NCBI GenBank assembly: GCA_017617125.1
Contig: JAFZWY010000029.1
Coordinates: 62,001-126,000 of the forward strand
DNA length: 64,000 nucleotides
Reading direction: 5' to 3'
DNA from: Bacteroidales bacterium
GTDB taxonomy: Bacteria > Bacteroidota > Bacteroidia > Bacteroidales > ML635J-15
Below the pieces are notes generated by a model, which was not told where the DNA came from, searched no databases, and saw only the letters and a program-made list of their open reading frames with translations. The position numbers and the translations under genes are program-made. This document shows, piece by piece, positions 62,703-64,000 of this stretch (positions within the stretch are counted from its first letter, which is position 1; every line of letters starts with the position of its first letter).

Positions 62703-63824
62703 TTATTTCACGAATTCGAGAACCGAATCGGTTATATATTTCAGTGTTTCTTCGTTGAGCTCGGTGTTCATTGGCAGAGCCATTACCGATTCGCAAAGCT
62801 TGTCGGTATTGGGGAATGCGTTTGGATTTGACTCGAATCCCTGGAATGCCTTTTGTTTGTGCAATGGGATAGGATAGTACACAGCCGAAGCAACGCCTTT
62901 TGCTTTCAGGTGTTCCATTAGCGCTGTACGGTCAACACCATTGAGACGTATAACGTACTGGTGAAAAGTGTGTGTAGTCTTGTCTGCACGTTTTGGCGTA
63001 CTGATTTTCGGGCAGTTGGCAAAAGCCTTGTCGTAGAAGTCGGCTGCCTTGCGACGGGCGTTGTTGTATTCGTCCAAGTGTGGCAATTTTGCACGGAGTA
63101 CTACTGCTTGAATGCTGTCGAGACGTGAATTTACGCCAATGCGGTCGTGGTGGTAACGGATTTCCATTCCGTGGTTGACTATGGATGAGATTTTTTCGGC
63201 AAGTTCGGCATCGTTGGTGAACAATGCTCCGCCATCGCCGTAGCAGCCGAGGTTTTTCGACGGGAAGAACGAGGTGCAGCCGATGTGACCGATTGTTCCT
63301 GCCTTTTTCACTGTGCCGTCGGAAAAATGGTAGTCGCTGCCGATTGCCTGTGCGGTGTCTTCAATGACATACAGGTTGTGGCGGCGAGCGATATCCATAA
63401 TACGTTCCATATCGGCGCACTGACCGAAAAGATGAACAGGTACTATTGCCTTTGTGCGTGGAGTGATTGCCTTTTCAATCTCGTCGGGATTTATGAGATA
63501 GGTTTCGGGGTCGACATCGACCATAACTGGAGTAAGTTGAAGCAGGGCAATAGTTTCGACCGTTGCGATGAAAGTGAAGTCGGTGGAGATTACCTCGTCG
63601 CCGGGTTTCAGTCCGAGAGCCATCATTGCAATTTGCAGGGCGTCGGTGCCGTTGCCGCAGGTTATCACGTTGCCAACGTTCAGGTAGGTTGCCAGTTCCT
63701 TGCGGAAATCCTTTACATCCTGACCGTTGATGAATTCGGTGTTGTTTATTACTCTTGCAATGCCGCTGTCGATTTCGTCCTTTATCTTAAGGTATTGCGA
63801 CTTTAAGTCAACCATCTGTATCAT
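62703..63824 (-). CDS. DegT/DnrJ/EryC1-type sugar aminotransferase
   Basis: The 373-residue PLP enzyme transfers an amino group to a keto sugar nucleotide, a step in making amino sugars for surface polysaccharides. Motifs are MVDLKSQYLKIK at the start, CGNGTDALQIAMMALGL, VDVDPETYLINP, VHLFGQCADM, EDTAQAIGSDY, and the PLP lysine in FFPSKNLGCYGDGGAL (Lys190). SRLDSIQAVVLRAKLPHLDEYN also fits the family. The start at 63824 (MIQMVDL) is preferred; a second ATG 3 codons on (63815) is possible. The exact sugar is unknown. Confidence 0.93.
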   Translation of the reverse strand: MIQMVDLKSQYLKIKDEIDSGIARVINNTEFINGQDVKDFRKELATYLNVGNVITCGNGTDALQIAMMALGLKPGDEVISTDFTFIATVETIALLQLTPVMVDVDPETYLINPDEIEKAITPRTKAIVPVHLFGQCADMERIMDIARRHNLYVIEDTAQAIGSDYHFSDGTVKKAGTIGHIGCTSFFPSKNLGCYGDGGALFTNDAELAEKISSIVNHGMEIRYHHDRIGVNSRLDSIQAVVLRAKLPHLDEYNNARRKAADFYDKAFANCPKISTPKRADKTTHTFHQYVIRLNGVDRTALMEHLKAKGVASAVYYPIPLHKQKAFQGFESNPNAFPNTDKLCESVMALPMNTELNEETLKYITDSVLEFVK

Positions 63825-63840
63825 ACTCGAAAATTTTTTG

Positions 63841-63848
63841 CAAATATA
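63841..63848 (-). promoter_or_regulatory. -7 box (TATATTTG on the minus strand) of the aminotransferase
   Basis: The reverse complement of 63841-63848 reads TATATTTG and lies 16 bases before the ATG at 63824. The -33 region lacks a good TTTG. Confidence 0.45.
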
Positions 63849-63850
63849 TG

Positions 63851-63875
63851 AAGAATGGCGATAATTCGCCATCTT
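63851..63875 (-). terminator. Hairpin between two minus-strand genes
   Basis: ATGGCGA pairs with TCGCCAT around a TAAT loop, extended by AAG/CTT past one bulged A. On the minus strand the downstream side is only weakly T-rich, so termination would be weak. It lies between the edge gene and the aminotransferase promoter. Confidence 0.4.
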
Positions 63876-63906
63876 CACAATCGGAACTTTTTACCATCAT
63901 TCGCTT

Positions 63907-64000
63907 TTACGCAAGTTCCAAAATCTTTTTCACCAATTTGTTGCTCGGACTTATGTCCGGAAGGAAATTTAAAGAACTGTCCATTTCTGTTATCTCGTTG
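63907..64000 (-). CDS. 3' end of an unidentified gene
   Basis: An open minus-strand frame enters from the right edge and ends at the TAA at 63907-63909. It gives 30 residues (ending SNKLVKKILELA) without an internal stop. The short end is not enough to name a family. Its position 82 bases before the aminotransferase start and its coding-like composition support a real gene. Confidence 0.5.
   Translation of the reverse strand, partial: NEITEMDSSLNFLPDISPSNKLVKKILELA

Noticed and set aside
1..64000. tRNA genes, rRNA genes, insertion sequences, prophage or integrase genes
   Set aside because: I looked through all gaps between genes and saw no cloverleaf, transposase, integrase or rRNA sequence.

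Overview
The window reads as chromosomal DNA of a Bacteroidota member, most likely order Bacteroidales. The evidence is a GldJ fragment, a PorP/SprF-like protein beside a type B secretion substrate, seven proteins with type A C-terminal sorting domains of the type IX secretion system (T9SS), dipeptidyl peptidase IV, BspA-like leucine-rich repeats, fibrobacter-type FISUMP lipoproteins, and the Bacteroidota promoter form (TTTG, about 20 bases, TAnnTTTG) in front of many genes. No rRNA, tRNA, CRISPR array, transposase or phage gene was seen. The species cannot be named from the sequence alone. Layout: (1) 1-20.7 kb is mostly housekeeping. It holds the 3' end of gldJ; an operon of murF, a GlmU-like nucleotidyltransferase, rarA and a DUF4268 gene; a DPP IV peptidase; an ADP-forming acyl-CoA synthetase; a membrane protein; yggS with a FISUMP lipoprotein; an operon of asnS, rpoN, a membrane protein, a DUF4834 gene and an FtsX-type permease; and a beta-CASP hydrolase, a Fur-family regulator, purA and a lone PAS protein. 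Strong hairpin terminators and Bacteroidota promoters separate most of these units. (2) 20.7-49.5 kb is a cell-surface island on one strand: a PorP/SprF-like protein and its 1099-residue type B partner, then six paralogous secreted proteins of 1151-1418 residues in a row. Each of the six has a signal peptide, a BspA-like leucine-rich-repeat region, 4-8 InlB-type beta-repeats, a conserved spacer domain and a type A sorting domain. The copies are mosaic: different parts of one gene are closest to different siblings, with identical stretches of up to about 64 bases, and the number of beta-repeats varies. A FISUMP lipoprotein follows the last copy by 3 bases. (3) 49.5-52.6 kb holds a structured palindromic element of about 85 bases, superoxide dismutase, a stand-alone protein like the C-terminal part of the T9SS protein GldM, and an InlB-repeat/FISUMP lipoprotein flanked by two near-identical terminators. 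(4) 52.7-57.7 kb is one tight operon: DEAD-box helicase, pyrK, pyrD, an exported protein of the family often labelled asparagine synthetase B, and an outer-membrane-like protein. (5) 57.7-64 kb is on the minus strand: a DegT-type aminotransferase, a carboxypeptidase-regulatory-like protein, a secreted Omp28-like protein with a type A sorting domain, sufS, a lipid kinase, and the 3' end of a further gene. Functionally, the window joins envelope-building genes with parts and cargo of the type IX secretion and gliding machinery. The most interesting part is the 25-48.5 kb array, which looks like a locus that diversifies surface adhesins by recombination. All calls come from reading the sequence and from family knowledge; no database search was run.
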